Source: an uncultured Kiloniellaceae bacterium (GTDB lineage Bacteria; Pseudomonadota; Alphaproteobacteria; Kiloniellales; Kiloniellaceae). Taken from it: a DNA stretch of 64,000 nucleotides. The notes under the pieces were generated by a model that saw only the letters and a program-made list of their open reading frames with translations, did not search any database and was not told where the DNA came from. Shown here in pieces: positions 1 through 12,086 of this stretch. The stretch spans positions 274,584 to 338,583 of the forward strand of contig CANMQP010000011.1 of NCBI GenBank assembly GCA_947500035.1, written 5' to 3'. Made by a program: the position numbers and the translations under genes. Positions within the stretch are counted from its first letter, which is position 1, and the number at the start of each line of letters is the position of its first letter.

Positions 1-111
1 CAAAAGGAGTTCCGGGTTCGCCTGGATGACTTGATTAAGGACGGCGATATTACGGCGAATGTCGCAATTCTGCCTGGCGACGTCCTGATCGTGCCGGAAA
101 GTGTATTCTAG
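1..111 (+). CDS. Polysaccharide export protein, C-terminal end (partial)
   Basis: The window opens inside an open reading frame whose last 36 codons end at TAG 109-111, finishing in ILPGDVLIVPESVF. The 'PGDVLIVPE' ending is typical of the SLBB part of Wza/EpsE-type outer-membrane polysaccharide export proteins. In XrtA loci this export protein normally sits immediately upstream of the chain-length determinant, as here. A strong hairpin terminator follows at once, so the export gene probably ends its own transcript or allows only partial read-through. The family call rests on a short tail plus context. Confidence 0.7.
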   Translation, partial: QKEFRVRLDDLIKDGDITANVAILPGDVLIVPESVF

Positions 112-136
112 GCAGCCACGGGCTGAACAGTCTTGC

Positions 137-170
137 GAGGGGTGCCGATTGGCGCCCCTCACGTGTTTTT
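137..170 (+). terminator. Rho-independent terminator after the export gene
   Basis: A 10-bp stem (137-146 pairing with 151-160, one G-T pair) closes a GATT loop and is followed by a T run at 165-170. It lies 26 nt after the stop of the export gene. Confidence 0.85.
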
Positions 171-695
171 AAGAGGGTGTTGAAGCAGGGAGATAAAGGC
201 GCGGCAGACCACGCGAATCGCTGCGTTTCCTTCGGTTTGCGGGATCTCGAGCAGGGCATCATGTCGAGCTGATCGAAAAAACCTCTCGATTTTCTATACA
301 CCAAAGGGCTAAAACACGTATACGAACGTTATGGTTGGCAAATGCGGAATTGGACCAGACGCCAGCGCGAAGAGAGAGTGATATCCGGCGCGCTGGTCGG
401 TCAGGGTAATTATTGCGCATGTAAACGGAGTGTTGTCATCGTCGTGCCACAATTGGGACGTAACTGACCTGGAAAGCAGGGTGGTATTTAAGTCAGTAAG
501 TTTCTTGTCCGGCGTCTTAGTCTCTGGGCGTTACGGACTCGGAGCCGGCAAAAGTCACCTTCTTGTCAGGAATTGTTAATATTAAATCTTTAAACAAATC
601 GGATCGAAAACGCGTCTATTGCTAAGCTTCAGATTGCAAATTGATCCCGTGTTGTATGAGATTGGGACGGACTTGAAGGGCGGTCGAACGTCGAG
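171..695. other. Intergenic region upstream of the chain-length determinant
   Basis: About 525 nt without a convincing gene; the frames seen here lack ribosome sites or family resemblance. It must hold the promoter for the operon starting at 696. The last ~110 nt are relatively AT-rich. I looked for a GG-N10-GC sigma-54 element and for the TTGTAA-N7-CGACA box and found neither. Confidence 0.6.
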
Positions 696-2348
696 ATGAA
701 CGACATTTACGCACAGTTTATTTTCTATTGTAATGCGGTTTGGCAGCGTCGCTGGTATGCCCTGTCCACCGCGTGGGTCGTCTGTATTGCCGGGTGGTTC
801 TACGTCGCCACGATTCCTGACGTCTTTGTTTCCTCGGGCAGACTGTACGTTGATACCGCCAGCATGCTGCGGCCGTTGCTGCAGGGCCTGGCAGTCGACA
901 CCAATATTCGGTCCGAAATCCAGATTATGCAGCAGACGCTTCTCAGCCGTCCGAACCTGCAGAAGGTCGCGCGGATGACCGATCTGGATATCACGGCAAC
1001 GACCCCCGACCAGATGGAGCGCCTGCTCACCCGGCTGAACGACAAGACCAGTGTTCAAAGCAATGGCGGAAACCTTTTCAAAGTCAGCTTTGAGGATGGC
1101 GACCCGGTTCGGGCACGCGATGTGGTGGATGCGCTTCTGACGATTTTCGTCGAAGGCAATTTGGGGCAAAGCCGGAACGACATGGATGAGGCGCAGCGCT
1201 TCATCAACGATCAGATCAAAGACTACGAGCGCCAGCTTGAGCAGGCTGAACAGCGTCTCGCCAACTTCAAACAGCAAAATTTCGACATTCTGCCGGGGGC
1301 TGCCGGATATCATGGCCGCGTTGAGCGTGCCGAGGGAGCCTTGATCGCAGCTGAGAACGCCCTCAACAACGCAGTGACGCAGGAAGCGGTTATCAAGCGA
1401 GAGCTCTCTTCCGTGCCTGAGTTGATCGGTGGCGTCTCCAATGTCGGTATTGGTTCAGGGCCGCCCTCTGACACCACTCTGCGCATCATCGAGATTGAAG
1501 CGCAGGTACAGGAGCTTCTGACCCGTTACACCGAGAAACATCCAGACGTCGTGATCGCCCAACGCAGGTTAAAGGCCCTGGAGGCCAAGAACGAGCGTGA
1601 GCTGGAAGCGGCGTTGCAGAATGAATTGAGCGCCGGTGAAGAGCCTACGGCGGAGACGGGCGTTCCAAATCCGCTTTATTCGCAGCTGCAGCTGCGGCTG
1701 ATCGAGCAGCAGTCGATTATTCAGATCAATCAGCGCCGGGTCGATCAGATCAAGGGGCAGATTGCAGAACTGGAGCGGCTGCGCTCCAATGTTCCGGCCG
1801 TCGAGGCGGAATTGAAGAAGCTCAATCGTGACTACGGCATCATAAAAGCAAACTATGATGAGCTGCTGAAGCGCCGGGAATCAGCACGAATCTCGCAAGA
1901 GCGGGAAGTCAGTGCTGAACCGGTACAGTTCCGTGTTGTCGATCCGCCGGAAATTCCTGCTCTGCCTGATGGTCCGAACCGCGGGCTCTTTTTGACCATG
2001 GTCCTCTTTGTGGGACTTGGCGCGGGCGTCGGGGTCGCCTGGGTAATGATCTTTATCCAGGACACCTTCCACGACGCCACAAATCTGGGCTCTGCCTTCG
2101 CGATGCCGGTACTCGGCACAGTGACAGCGGTTCAGGACCTCACGAGACGGGGTTGGGGCCTGTCCAAACTTGCCGGAACGGCGGTGGTTCTGATTGCCAT
2201 GGTCGGTGCCTATGGGTCTTTGATGCGCATTGAGCAGCAGGTGGGATTGAGCAATCTGGATATCGTGCAGCAGGGCGCAGGGATTCCTGCCGCGGTCAGC
2301 GAGACGATTTCCACCAAGATTGTGCCGTTAATTTTCGGCGGCAGTTAA
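696..2348 (+). CDS. XrtA-system polysaccharide chain-length determinant (Wzz/GumC type)
   Basis: A 550-residue polysaccharide co-polymerase of the PEP-CTERM type (TIGR03007-like). It sits in the inner membrane with a large periplasmic coiled-coil region and sets the length of the exported polymer. An N-terminal membrane segment covers about residues 21-40. The periplasmic part is rich in heptad-like Gln/Glu/Leu (about 150-230 and 330-400). A second membrane segment lies near 430-453, and an additional hydrophobic stretch near 490-510 extends the protein beyond the family's usual C-terminus. The kinase domain is not fused but encoded by the next gene 27 nt downstream, as usual in XrtA loci. 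Confidence 0.9.
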   Translation: MNDIYAQFIFYCNAVWQRRWYALSTAWVVCIAGWFYVATIPDVFVSSGRLYVDTASMLRPLLQGLAVDTNIRSEIQIMQQTLLSRPNLQKVARMTDLDITATTPDQMERLLTRLNDKTSVQSNGGNLFKVSFEDGDPVRARDVVDALLTIFVEGNLGQSRNDMDEAQRFINDQIKDYERQLEQAEQRLANFKQQNFDILPGAAGYHGRVERAEGALIAAENALNNAVTQEAVIKRELSSVPELIGGVSNVGIGSGPPSDTTLRIIEIEAQVQELLTRYTEKHPDVVIAQRRLKALEAKNERELEAALQNELSAGEEPTAETGVPNPLYSQLQLRLIEQQSIIQINQRRVDQIKGQIAELERLRSNVPAVEAELKKLNRDYGIIKANYDELLKRRESARISQEREVSAEPVQFRVVDPPEIPALPDGPNRGLFLTMVLFVGLGAGVGVAWVMIFIQDTFHDATNLGSAFAMPVLGTVTAVQDLTRRGWGLSKLAGTAVVLIAMVGAYGSLMRIEQQVGLSNLDIVQQGAGIPAAVSETISTKIVPLIFGGS

Positions 2349-2375
2349 GGTTTTGAGATGAAGGGTTACTGAGTT

Positions 2376-3467
2376 ATGGACCGTCCAGACGGCAGTACGT
2401 CTAAAGCCAAGGCGCGTGGCGGCGATTCGCTGGTCGAGAAGGCCGCCGCGAAGCTGGGTTCGTCGGCTCTGCATCAGAATTTCCCACCTGTCGAAACCGT
2501 TCTTTCGTCAGTTGAGTCACCGCAAGAGCAATCAGCGCCGGCTTCCGCGCAAGCGATGCCATCGCAACAGGCGGCGCCTGTGCAGCCCGCTCCCGTTCAA
2601 TCTGCGCCAGTTCAATCTGCACAGGTTCAACCGGCTCCTGGCCACACGGCCCAGCCCGCCGCTGTACGATCGGGTTCTATGCAATCGGGTTCTGCGCAAT
2701 CGGGTTCTGCGCGCAGCAGCCGGGAAGTCCGGATCGATTTTGACCGCCTGCGGCATGAGGGTATTCTCACGCCCGATCGCGGCCGTTCGCTGACGACCGA
2801 AGAGTTTCGTATCATTAAAAACTCGGTCCTGCGCAACCGCTGGCAGGAAAACAGCAACCTGCACAACTTGATCATGGTGACCTCCGCCGTGCCGGGCGAA
2901 GGTAAGACTTTTACCGCGATCAATCTCGCGATGAGCATCTCGACAGAGAAAGATTTGACGGTGCTCCTGATCGACGGCGATCTGTCGCGTCCGAGTATCG
3001 TGAAGCGTTTGGGGGTCACGGCCGACAAGGGTCTGTTGGACTTGCTGGAAGACCCGTCGCTTGATGTCGGCGATGTTATTCTGAAGACAAACGTCGAGTC
3101 GCTCTCGATCATACCGGCGGGTAAGCCGAACCACATGTCTACCGAGTTGCTTGCCAGCACCCGGATGAAACGGTTGGTTGAAGAGATTTCCAAACGCTAT
3201 CCGGACAGGATCATCGTGTTTGATGCCCCGCCTGTGCTGGCGACCACCGAGTCCTCGATTCTGGCGCGGCACGCCGATCAGATTATTTTCGTGGTTGAAG
3301 CGGAGGGAACGCGCAGGTCCGCCGTGAAATCGGCACTGGATCTGATCAGCACCTGTCCAAATATCGGCCTGATCCTTAACAAAGCACGCCCACAGTTCGG
3401 TGCGACCCAGTTCGGGTCATACTATGGCGGCTACTATGGTTATGGCGATACGACTGACAACGCATAA
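2376..3467 (+). CDS. XrtA-associated tyrosine autokinase (BY-kinase)
   Basis: Cytoplasmic bacterial tyrosine kinase of 363 residues (TIGR03018-like) expected to work with the preceding chain-length protein. The kinase part shows Walker A 'VPGEGKT' near residue 170, Walker A' 'LLIDGDLSRPS' near 197 and Walker B 'IIVFDAPP' near 278. A Tyr-rich C-terminal tail (SYYGGYYGYG, about 350-358) is the expected autophosphorylation cluster. The first ~140 residues are a Pro/Gln/Ala/Ser-rich low-complexity linker built from repeated QSAPV-like and SGSAQ-like units, encoded by 15-nt DNA repeats. Cycles of phosphorylation on the tail are known to control polymerisation in this family. Confidence 0.92.
   Translation: MDRPDGSTSKAKARGGDSLVEKAAAKLGSSALHQNFPPVETVLSSVESPQEQSAPASAQAMPSQQAAPVQPAPVQSAPVQSAQVQPAPGHTAQPAAVRSGSMQSGSAQSGSARSSREVRIDFDRLRHEGILTPDRGRSLTTEEFRIIKNSVLRNRWQENSNLHNLIMVTSAVPGEGKTFTAINLAMSISTEKDLTVLLIDGDLSRPSIVKRLGVTADKGLLDLLEDPSLDVGDVILKTNVESLSIIPAGKPNHMSTELLASTRMKRLVEEISKRYPDRIIVFDAPPVLATTESSILARHADQIIFVVEAEGTRRSAVKSALDLISTCPNIGLILNKARPQFGATQFGSYYGGYYGYGDTTDNA
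2669..2713 (+). repeat. 15-nt tandem repeat (three units) inside the kinase linker
   Basis: Three head-to-tail copies of ATCGGGTTCTRYGCR begin at 2669, 2684 and 2699 and encode SGSMQ / SGSAQ / SGSAR. Just upstream (about 2593-2632), 15-nt units of the form GTTCAATCTGCNCCA encode the QSAPV repeats. Both arrays are in frame, so unit gain or loss changes only linker length. Confidence 0.85.
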
Positions 3468-3541
3468 GCTTCACACACAAGCGGTGGCGTCAGGGGTTAA
3501 GTTCAGGGCCACGACGCAGCAAAAGGGTCCGACCTAAGGTT

Positions 3542-4525
3542 ATGTACACAGATTTTTACAATCTGACAGGGCTACCGTTCCAGCTCACCCCGGACCACCG
3601 GTTCTTCTACACGAGTCAGCCGCACAAAAAGGCTGTCGCCTATGTCACCTACGGTCTGAGCAAGGGTGAAGGCTTCATCGTGATAACCGGTGAAGTCGGT
3701 GCGGGTAAAACCACACTGATGGATTACTTTCTATCTTCTCTGCAGGGTCAGCGCTTGATCACGGCGCGTGTGGTGACGACTCAGATTGAGGCAGACAACC
3801 TCCTGCGTCTGGTTGCCGCCTCTTTCGGCCTGTCGCAGGAGGGTGCGGACAAAGCGACGATCCTGAAGCGGATTGAAGCCTTTTTGCTGGAGTGCCATCG
3901 TGACGGCAGCCGCCCGCTCTTGATCATCGACGAAGTGCAAAGCCTCAAACATTCCTCGCTTGAAGAGCTTCGCATGCTCTCCAATTTCCAGAGCGAACAC
4001 AGATCTTTGCTGCAGATCTATTTGGTCGGACAACCGGAATTCCGACGGACCCTGGCGAGCGCCAGTCTTGAGCAGCTCCGCCAGCGCGTGATTGCGACCT
4101 ATCACCTGCAGCCATTGGATCTTGAGGAGGTCCGTTCCTACATTGAGCATCGTTTGACCCAGGTCGGCTGGCAGAACGACCCGCGCATCGATGACTCCGC
4201 CTACCCGATCATCTATTCCGAAACCGCAGGCGTTCCGCGCCGGATAAACCTTCTTTGCGATCGTTTGCTCCTTGCCAGCTATCTTGAAGACCGGCATGAG
4301 ATCTCCGCGGCCGACGTTGAGGACGTGGTTCTCGATATGCGTAAAGAAGGTGCGGCGCTGCCACCGATGACGATTGCCCGCGAAGAAATCGGCATTGTGC
4401 AGGCACCGGCGGAGTCACCGGTGGGAACAAACGGATTGCCGGACAGTGGATCGGGCGCGAATTCGGATTTGGACAGGCTGTTCAGGCGGGTCTCGGCGTT
4501 GGAAAGCAGCCGCAGTAAGAATTAA
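3542..4525 (+). CDS. XrtA-associated AAA ATPase (ExeA-like)
   Basis: A 327-residue ATPase of the TIGR03015 type, related to ExeA/GspA. The family signature 'FYNLTGLPFQLTPDHRFFY' opens the protein. Walker A 'GEVGAGKT' spans residues 50-57 and Walker B 'LLIIDE' 126-131. The arginine-rich 'GVPRRINLLCDRLL' is characteristic of the sensor-2/lid region. It lacks the membrane segment and peptidoglycan-binding domain of full ExeA. It lies 74 nt after the tyrosine kinase; in many XrtA loci a putative outer-membrane protein gene (TIGR03016) occupies this gap and is absent here. Its exact role in export is not established. Confidence 0.9.
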   Translation: MYTDFYNLTGLPFQLTPDHRFFYTSQPHKKAVAYVTYGLSKGEGFIVITGEVGAGKTTLMDYFLSSLQGQRLITARVVTTQIEADNLLRLVAASFGLSQEGADKATILKRIEAFLLECHRDGSRPLLIIDEVQSLKHSSLEELRMLSNFQSEHRSLLQIYLVGQPEFRRTLASASLEQLRQRVIATYHLQPLDLEEVRSYIEHRLTQVGWQNDPRIDDSAYPIIYSETAGVPRRINLLCDRLLLASYLEDRHEISAADVEDVVLDMRKEGAALPPMTIAREEIGIVQAPAESPVGTNGLPDSGSGANSDLDRLFRRVSALESSRSKN

Positions 4526-4943
4526 TCCTGACAATTGGCATCGATGCCATGTGTCGTTTTTGCAACCGGCAGGCGTTATCGGTTGTGCGCAGGAGTGCGG
4601 TTTTTGTCGGCTAGAGGCGCCGGTAATGTAATACGCTCTCCAACTATGCAGGGTAGCAAGCGATCGTTCTTGACAAAGAGGGTTAAGAACATGACCTGCC
4701 CTCTAGTGGTGATGTTGGTTGGATGGAATCGCTCTGGGCGATCCATCGTCCAGGCGGCTCACCTCTAAGTGTTTGAGTTAGAGCGGATTCACATATTTCG
4801 GCGAAACCACAAAGGGGTTCCGCCTAAGTATGATCCGGTCTGAGACGTTGAAGGTCAGATTGAATCAGGGTTTCGCTGATTCGCAGTAAATCTGTCTGGG
4901 GGCGTGGGAGTTGAATTGGCACGGGGCGCCATGGAGGCGGTGA
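4526..4943. other. Intergenic region with palindromic element
   Basis: About 418 nt with no supported gene between the ATPase and the deacetylase. It contains the imperfect long palindrome at 4784-4837. A TGGCACG at 4917-4923 lacks a matching -12 element, so it is not called a sigma-54 promoter. Confidence 0.6.
4784..4837. repeat. REP-like intergenic palindrome, copy 1
   Basis: A long imperfect hairpin: CGGATTCACATA ... GGCGAAACC pairs with GGTTCCGCC ... TATGATCCG. The right arm TGATCCGGTCTGAGAC nearly repeats at 19352-19367 (TGATCCGGTCTAAGAC), which shows it belongs to a dispersed intergenic family in this genome. Confidence 0.65.
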
Positions 4944-5888
4944 ATGCAGCAGTATAGAAATATGCCCGATACGGCGATCAATGGACCGATTGCGTCTGAT
5001 GCAAAGTCCGGATCGGGTGGCGGCGTACCCCCTCAGCACGGCATCGTCAACGCAATGTCGGTGGACGTCGAGGACTATTTTCAGGTCTCTGCCTTTGCGG
5101 ATCAGATTACGCGAAGCGATTGGGACGATCACAGCTGCCGGGTCGAACGGAATAGCGATGCGATCATGCAGATGTTCGCAGACCATAATGTGCGCGCGAC
5201 CTTTTTCACTCTGGGCTGGGTTGCGGAGCGCTATCCCCAACTGATCCGCCGGATGGTCGAGGCAGGACATGAATTGGCCAGCCACGGATACGAACACACC
5301 CGCGTCCATCATCAGACCGAAGATGAGTTCCGGGCGGACGTGCGTAAGACAAAGGCTATTCTGGAGGATATTGGCGGCTGCGCCGTTACAGGTTACCGGG
5401 CGGCCAGTTTCTCGATCGATGAGAGGACACCCTGGGCTTTTGACGTTCTGGCCGGCGAAGGTCATGCCTATAGCTCAAGCGTTTATCCTATCAACCACGA
5501 TCTCTATGGCATGCCTGCGGCGCCCCGTTTTGCCTTTACGCCGTCGAAAAACCACGATTTGCTGGAAATTCCGGTCACCACCTGGACCATTGGAAAGAAA
5601 AAGTTCCCCTGCGGCGGCGGCGGTTATTTTCGCTTGCTGCCCTATACCTACTCGCGCTGGGCGATGCGGCGGGTTAACCGCCAGGACGGTGAGCCCTGCA
5701 TGTTCTACTTCCACCCCTGGGAGATCGATCCCGAGCAGCCGAGGGTTCCTGGCGCGTCGGTGAAGTCGAACTTCCGCCACTACACGAATCTGGGCCGCAT
5801 GGAATCGCGTTTGCGGACGGTCTTGAAGGATTTCTCTTGGGATCGGGTCGACCGGGTATTCCTTGACCGGCACAGACGGGCTGCGTGA
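4944..5888 (+). CDS. XrtA-system polysaccharide deacetylase (NodB family)
   Basis: A 314-residue carbohydrate esterase of the TIGR03006 type, predicted to remove N- or O-acetyl groups from the exopolysaccharide. The NodB metal site is visible: catalytic 'SVDVEDYF' near residue 38-45 and 'SHGYEH' with His114 and His118. 'GYRAASFS' follows further on. Family members usually begin close to 'MSVDVEDYF', so the in-frame ATG at 5055 is a real alternative start; the longer form has an unconserved 37-residue leader. No signal peptide is evident, so a cytoplasmic site is possible. The stop lies 7 nt before the preferred start of the FemAB gene. Confidence 0.9.
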   Translation: MQQYRNMPDTAINGPIASDAKSGSGGGVPPQHGIVNAMSVDVEDYFQVSAFADQITRSDWDDHSCRVERNSDAIMQMFADHNVRATFFTLGWVAERYPQLIRRMVEAGHELASHGYEHTRVHHQTEDEFRADVRKTKAILEDIGGCAVTGYRAASFSIDERTPWAFDVLAGEGHAYSSSVYPINHDLYGMPAAPRFAFTPSKNHDLLEIPVTTWTIGKKKFPCGGGGYFRLLPYTYSRWAMRRVNRQDGEPCMFYFHPWEIDPEQPRVPGASVKSNFRHYTNLGRMESRLRTVLKDFSWDRVDRVFLDRHRRAA

Positions 5889-5895
5889 GGTTTAC

Positions 5896-6929
5896 GTGGT
5901 AGGGGGGATCGCAATCAAGCGTCTCGATGATTCGGCGCGCGGCAAGTGGGACAGCTTTGTATCGGCCTGTGAATCGGCGACTTTTTTTCACCGGGCCGGT
6001 TGGAAGACTGTGATTGAAGAGAGTTTCGGACACGATTGCTATTTCCTTTATGCAGAGCGCGATGACGAGATTTGCGGCGTTCTGCCTCTGGTGCATCTGC
6101 ATAGCCGCCTCTTTAGCAATGCTTTGATATCAAACGCTTTTTGCGTGTATGGAGGCGCGGCCACTTCCGATCTCGAAGCACAAGCAGCCCTTTATGTGGA
6201 GGCCGAGAAACTGGCGGCTTCACTCGGGGTTGATTATCTCGAGTTGAGACTGAGAACGCCGGTTCACGAGGATTGGGCCCGCAAAGACGATCTCTATGTG
6301 ACCTTCCGCAAAACCATGGATCCGGATCCGGAGAAGAATCTCGCAGCCATCCCGCGAAAACAGCGCGCAATGGTGCGCAAGGGTTTGAAATCCGGCCTTG
6401 CGGGGGAACTCGATGAGGATACGTCGCGCCTCCACAACGTCTATGCCGAGAGTGTCAGAAACCTGGGAACTCCGGTCTTTTCGCGGAAATACTTTCAGAC
6501 TCTGAAAGATGTGTTCAGCGAGGACTGCGAAATCCTGACCATCACCCATGAAGGGCGTCCGGTTGCGGGCGTCATGAGCTTTTACTTCCGCGACGAGGTC
6601 GTGCCCTACTACGGCGGCGGCACGTCGACTGACCGGAAGCTCGCCATCAATGACTTTATGTATTGGGATTTGATGCGCCGGGCTTGCGAGGCGGGCTACC
6701 GGGTTTTCGATTTTGGCCGTAGCAAGCGCGGAACAGGAGCCTTTAATTTCAAGAAGCACTGGGGCTTCGAACCCGAACCCTTGGTTCATGAGTATAAGCT
6801 ACTGGGCATAAGCGACTTGCCCGAGATCAATCCCAACAACCCCAAGTACAGTCTGTTCATTTCGGCTTGGCGCAAGCTGCCGCTGCCGGTGGCCAATCTG
6901 GTGGGCCCCTTTATCTCGAGAAGCCTGGG

Positions 6930-6933
<4 letters not shown>
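5896..6933 (+). CDS. FemAB-family XrtA/PEP-CTERM-associated protein
   Basis: A GNAT-fold protein of the FemAB type (TIGR03019-like). Family relatives transfer amino acids or acyl groups; here the acceptor is unknown but presumably the polysaccharide or its carrier. Typical features are 'TFFHRAGWKTVIEESFGHDCYFLYAERD' split over the N-terminal half and 'PYYGGGTSTDRKLAINDFMYWDLM' plus 'FDFGRSKRGTGAFNFKKHWGF' in the C-terminal half. I prefer GTG 5896, preceded by GTGAGG at 5885-5890, over a TTG at 5863 that would overlap the deacetylase by 26 nt. The stop overlaps the next gene in ATGA. Confidence 0.88.
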
Positions 6934-9849
<2,916 letters not shown>

Positions 9850-11796
9850 GTGTGTGGGATCGTCGGGCTCTTTGAAACGCGGGGCCAAAACACCATAGAT
9901 CGTGATCTGCTCGCCAAGATGAACGATTCGATCATTCATCGCGGTCCGGATGAGGATGGCCTCTACACGGCACCGGGCGTCGGTTTCGGACACCGCCGGC
10001 TGGCCATTATCGATTTGGCCGAGGGGCAACAGCCGCTGTTCAATGAAGACCGGTCTGTTGTCGTCATCTACAACGGCGAGATCTATAACTTCAAAGAGCT
10101 GACCGAAGAGCTGAAAGCGGCCGGCTATCGCTTCAAGACGCACTCCGACACCGAAGTGATCGTCCATGCCTGGGCTGAATGGGGCGAATCCTGCGTCGAG
10201 CGGTTCCGGGGCATGTTCGTCTTTGCGCTATGGGATAGCAACAAAGAGACGCTCTTTCTCGCTCGCGACCGGCTCGGTATCAAGCCGCTCTACTACTCGT
10301 ATCTTCCCAGCGGCACCCTGGTCTTTGGTTCGGAACTGAAGTCTCTTCTTTTGCATCCCGAGCTGAGCCGCGAGCTCGACCCCTTCGCGGTGGAAGAGTA
10401 TTTCGGTTACGGCTACGTTCCCGATCCCAAGTCCATCTACAAGAACGTCCACAAGCTGGCGCCTGGCCATGTTCTCATTCAGCGCCGCGACGATCTGCCG
10501 GCGAACCCGCGCCAGTATTGGGACGTGCGCTTCGACGATGTCGAGAACCTCAGCGAAGACGACATTTGCGAGTCCCTGATCGAGGAACTGCGCGAGGCGG
10601 TCAAGATCCGGATGATCGCGGAAGTGCCGCTGGGCGCTTTCCTTTCCGGCGGAGTCGACTCAAGCGCGGTGGTCGCTTTGATGGCAGGCGTGTCGGACAA
10701 GCCGGTCGACACCTGTTCGATCGGATTCGGGCAACCCGACTACGATGAATCGAAATATGCCGACCAGGTCTCGAAACAGTTCGGGACCCGCCACCACGTA
10801 AGTCAGGTTGATCCGGATTCCTTCGATCTGGTTGACGATCTGATCGGTTTCTACGACGAGCCCTTTGCCGATAGTTCGGCCATGCCGACCTATCAGGTTT
10901 GCAAGCTGGCCCGCGAGAAGGTGACGGTTGCCTTGTCAGGCGATGGCGGGGACGAGGTTTTTGCCGGTTACCGGCGCTACCGCTGGCACCATTACGAGGA
11001 GCAGGTCCGCAGCCGCGTGCCCGCCGGCTTGCGGGCACCGCTTTTCTCGGCGCTTGGACGGTTTTATCCGAAGTTGGACTGGGCGCCGAAGCCGTTGCGG
11101 GCCAAGACCACATTCCAGGCCCTGGCGCGGGGAACGGTTGGTGGATATTTCGACTCGGTCTCGATCCTGAACGATGATCTGCGCCACGGCCTCTATTCGG
11201 ACTCTATGCGCCGCGAGCTTCAGGGCTATCATGCCTCTGAGGTCGTCGGCCGCTTTATGCGCGAGGCGCCGACGGATCATTATCTCAGCCGGGTGCAGTA
11301 TGCGGACATGAAAACCTATCTGCCCGGTGATATCCTTACCAAGGTTGACCGGGCCAGTATGGCGAACTCTCTCGAGGTGCGGGTCCCGATCCTTGATCAC
11401 AAGTTCATCGAGTGGTCCGCCCGGATTGCGCCGCAACACAAACTCAAAGGGCGCGAAGGTAAACACATCTTCAAAAAGGCGCTGGAGCCGCATCTTTCCC
11501 ACGACATCCTTTATCGTGACAAAATGGGATTTGCCGTGCCCGTGGCGCAGTGGTTCAGGGGACCGTTGCGCGAGCGCGTGCGTGAGTCGCTTTCGAGTGA
11601 AACGCTCGGCGACACCGGCCTGTTCGATATGAATTTCATCGAGACTCTGGTAAACCAGCACCAGTCGGGCGCACGCGAACACAGCGCCGCGATTTGGTCG
11701 CTTGTAATGTTCGAGTCCTTCTTGCGGAAAGTACATGGTAGCGGACATGCGCCGGCTTCCATGCCGCCATCGGAACCTGCACGTATCCGTGCCTAA
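9850..11796 (+). CDS. XrtA-system amidotransferase (asparagine synthase-like)
   Basis: A 648-residue class II glutamine amidotransferase fused to an ATP-pyrophosphatase domain (TIGR03108-like). GTG 9850 directly follows the exosortase stop and makes Cys2 ('MCGIVGLFE') the N-terminal nucleophile of the glutaminase domain. The synthetase domain carries the PP-loop 'SGGVDSS' near residue 267 and 'SGDGGDEVFAGY'. Both active sites look intact. In exopolysaccharide loci such proteins are thought to amidate uronic acid or amino-acid substituents rather than make free asparagine; this is inference from context. The gene is the last of the tightly packed block beginning at 4944. Confidence 0.92.
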   Translation: MCGIVGLFETRGQNTIDRDLLAKMNDSIIHRGPDEDGLYTAPGVGFGHRRLAIIDLAEGQQPLFNEDRSVVVIYNGEIYNFKELTEELKAAGYRFKTHSDTEVIVHAWAEWGESCVERFRGMFVFALWDSNKETLFLARDRLGIKPLYYSYLPSGTLVFGSELKSLLLHPELSRELDPFAVEEYFGYGYVPDPKSIYKNVHKLAPGHVLIQRRDDLPANPRQYWDVRFDDVENLSEDDICESLIEELREAVKIRMIAEVPLGAFLSGGVDSSAVVALMAGVSDKPVDTCSIGFGQPDYDESKYADQVSKQFGTRHHVSQVDPDSFDLVDDLIGFYDEPFADSSAMPTYQVCKLAREKVTVALSGDGGDEVFAGYRRYRWHHYEEQVRSRVPAGLRAPLFSALGRFYPKLDWAPKPLRAKTTFQALARGTVGGYFDSVSILNDDLRHGLYSDSMRRELQGYHASEVVGRFMREAPTDHYLSRVQYADMKTYLPGDILTKVDRASMANSLEVRVPILDHKFIEWSARIAPQHKLKGREGKHIFKKALEPHLSHDILYRDKMGFAVPVAQWFRGPLRERVRESLSSETLGDTGLFDMNFIETLVNQHQSGAREHSAAIWSLVMFESFLRKVHGSGHAPASMPPSEPARIRA

Positions 11797-12086
11797 AATT
11801 TGATCGTTTGAGCGCAAGCGCGCAACAGGAGAACACTCGCGTTATTGCAGGAGTTGTAGAAGTTCACTTCTTGACACTGGTCGTGAGCCTACGGATCTTG
11901 CAATGTAGTTAAAGCGTTAAGTACTTTGTGTAACAATTTTTGCGAATTACTCGCCTGCCGGCACTCGGTTCCGGTCGGCGGGGATCGCAAACAAACTTGA
12001 ACGTAGGAAAGCCGGCTCGGCCGCGATGTGTCCCATAGCCGGGACACTGAGTTGCTGCCCAGGGAACAAAAGTATAAGTCTGCCCC
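11797..12086. other. Intergenic region upstream of the initiating transferase
   Basis: 290 nt without a gene, partly AT-rich around 11900-11950. It holds a moderate sigma-54-like element at 12041-12056. No clear terminator is seen. Confidence 0.55.
12041..12056 (+). promoter_or_regulatory. Possible sigma-54 promoter
   Basis: GGGACACTGAGTTGCT has the invariant GG-N10-GC spacing and a good -12 half (TTGCT), but its -24 half departs from TGGCAC. It would start transcription about 20 nt before ATG 12087. No TTGTAA-N7-CGACA box is found upstream, so control by PrsR is not supported. Confidence 0.3.

Noticed and set aside
4916..4934. TGGCACG upstream of the deacetylase as a sigma-54 promoter
   Set aside because: The -24 half is good but no GC occurs ten bases after GG, so the invariant spacing fails.
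11918..11942. TGTAAC-N-CGAA upstream of the initiating transferase as a PrsR box
   Set aside because: Spacer is 9 nt rather than 7 and the second half is incomplete.
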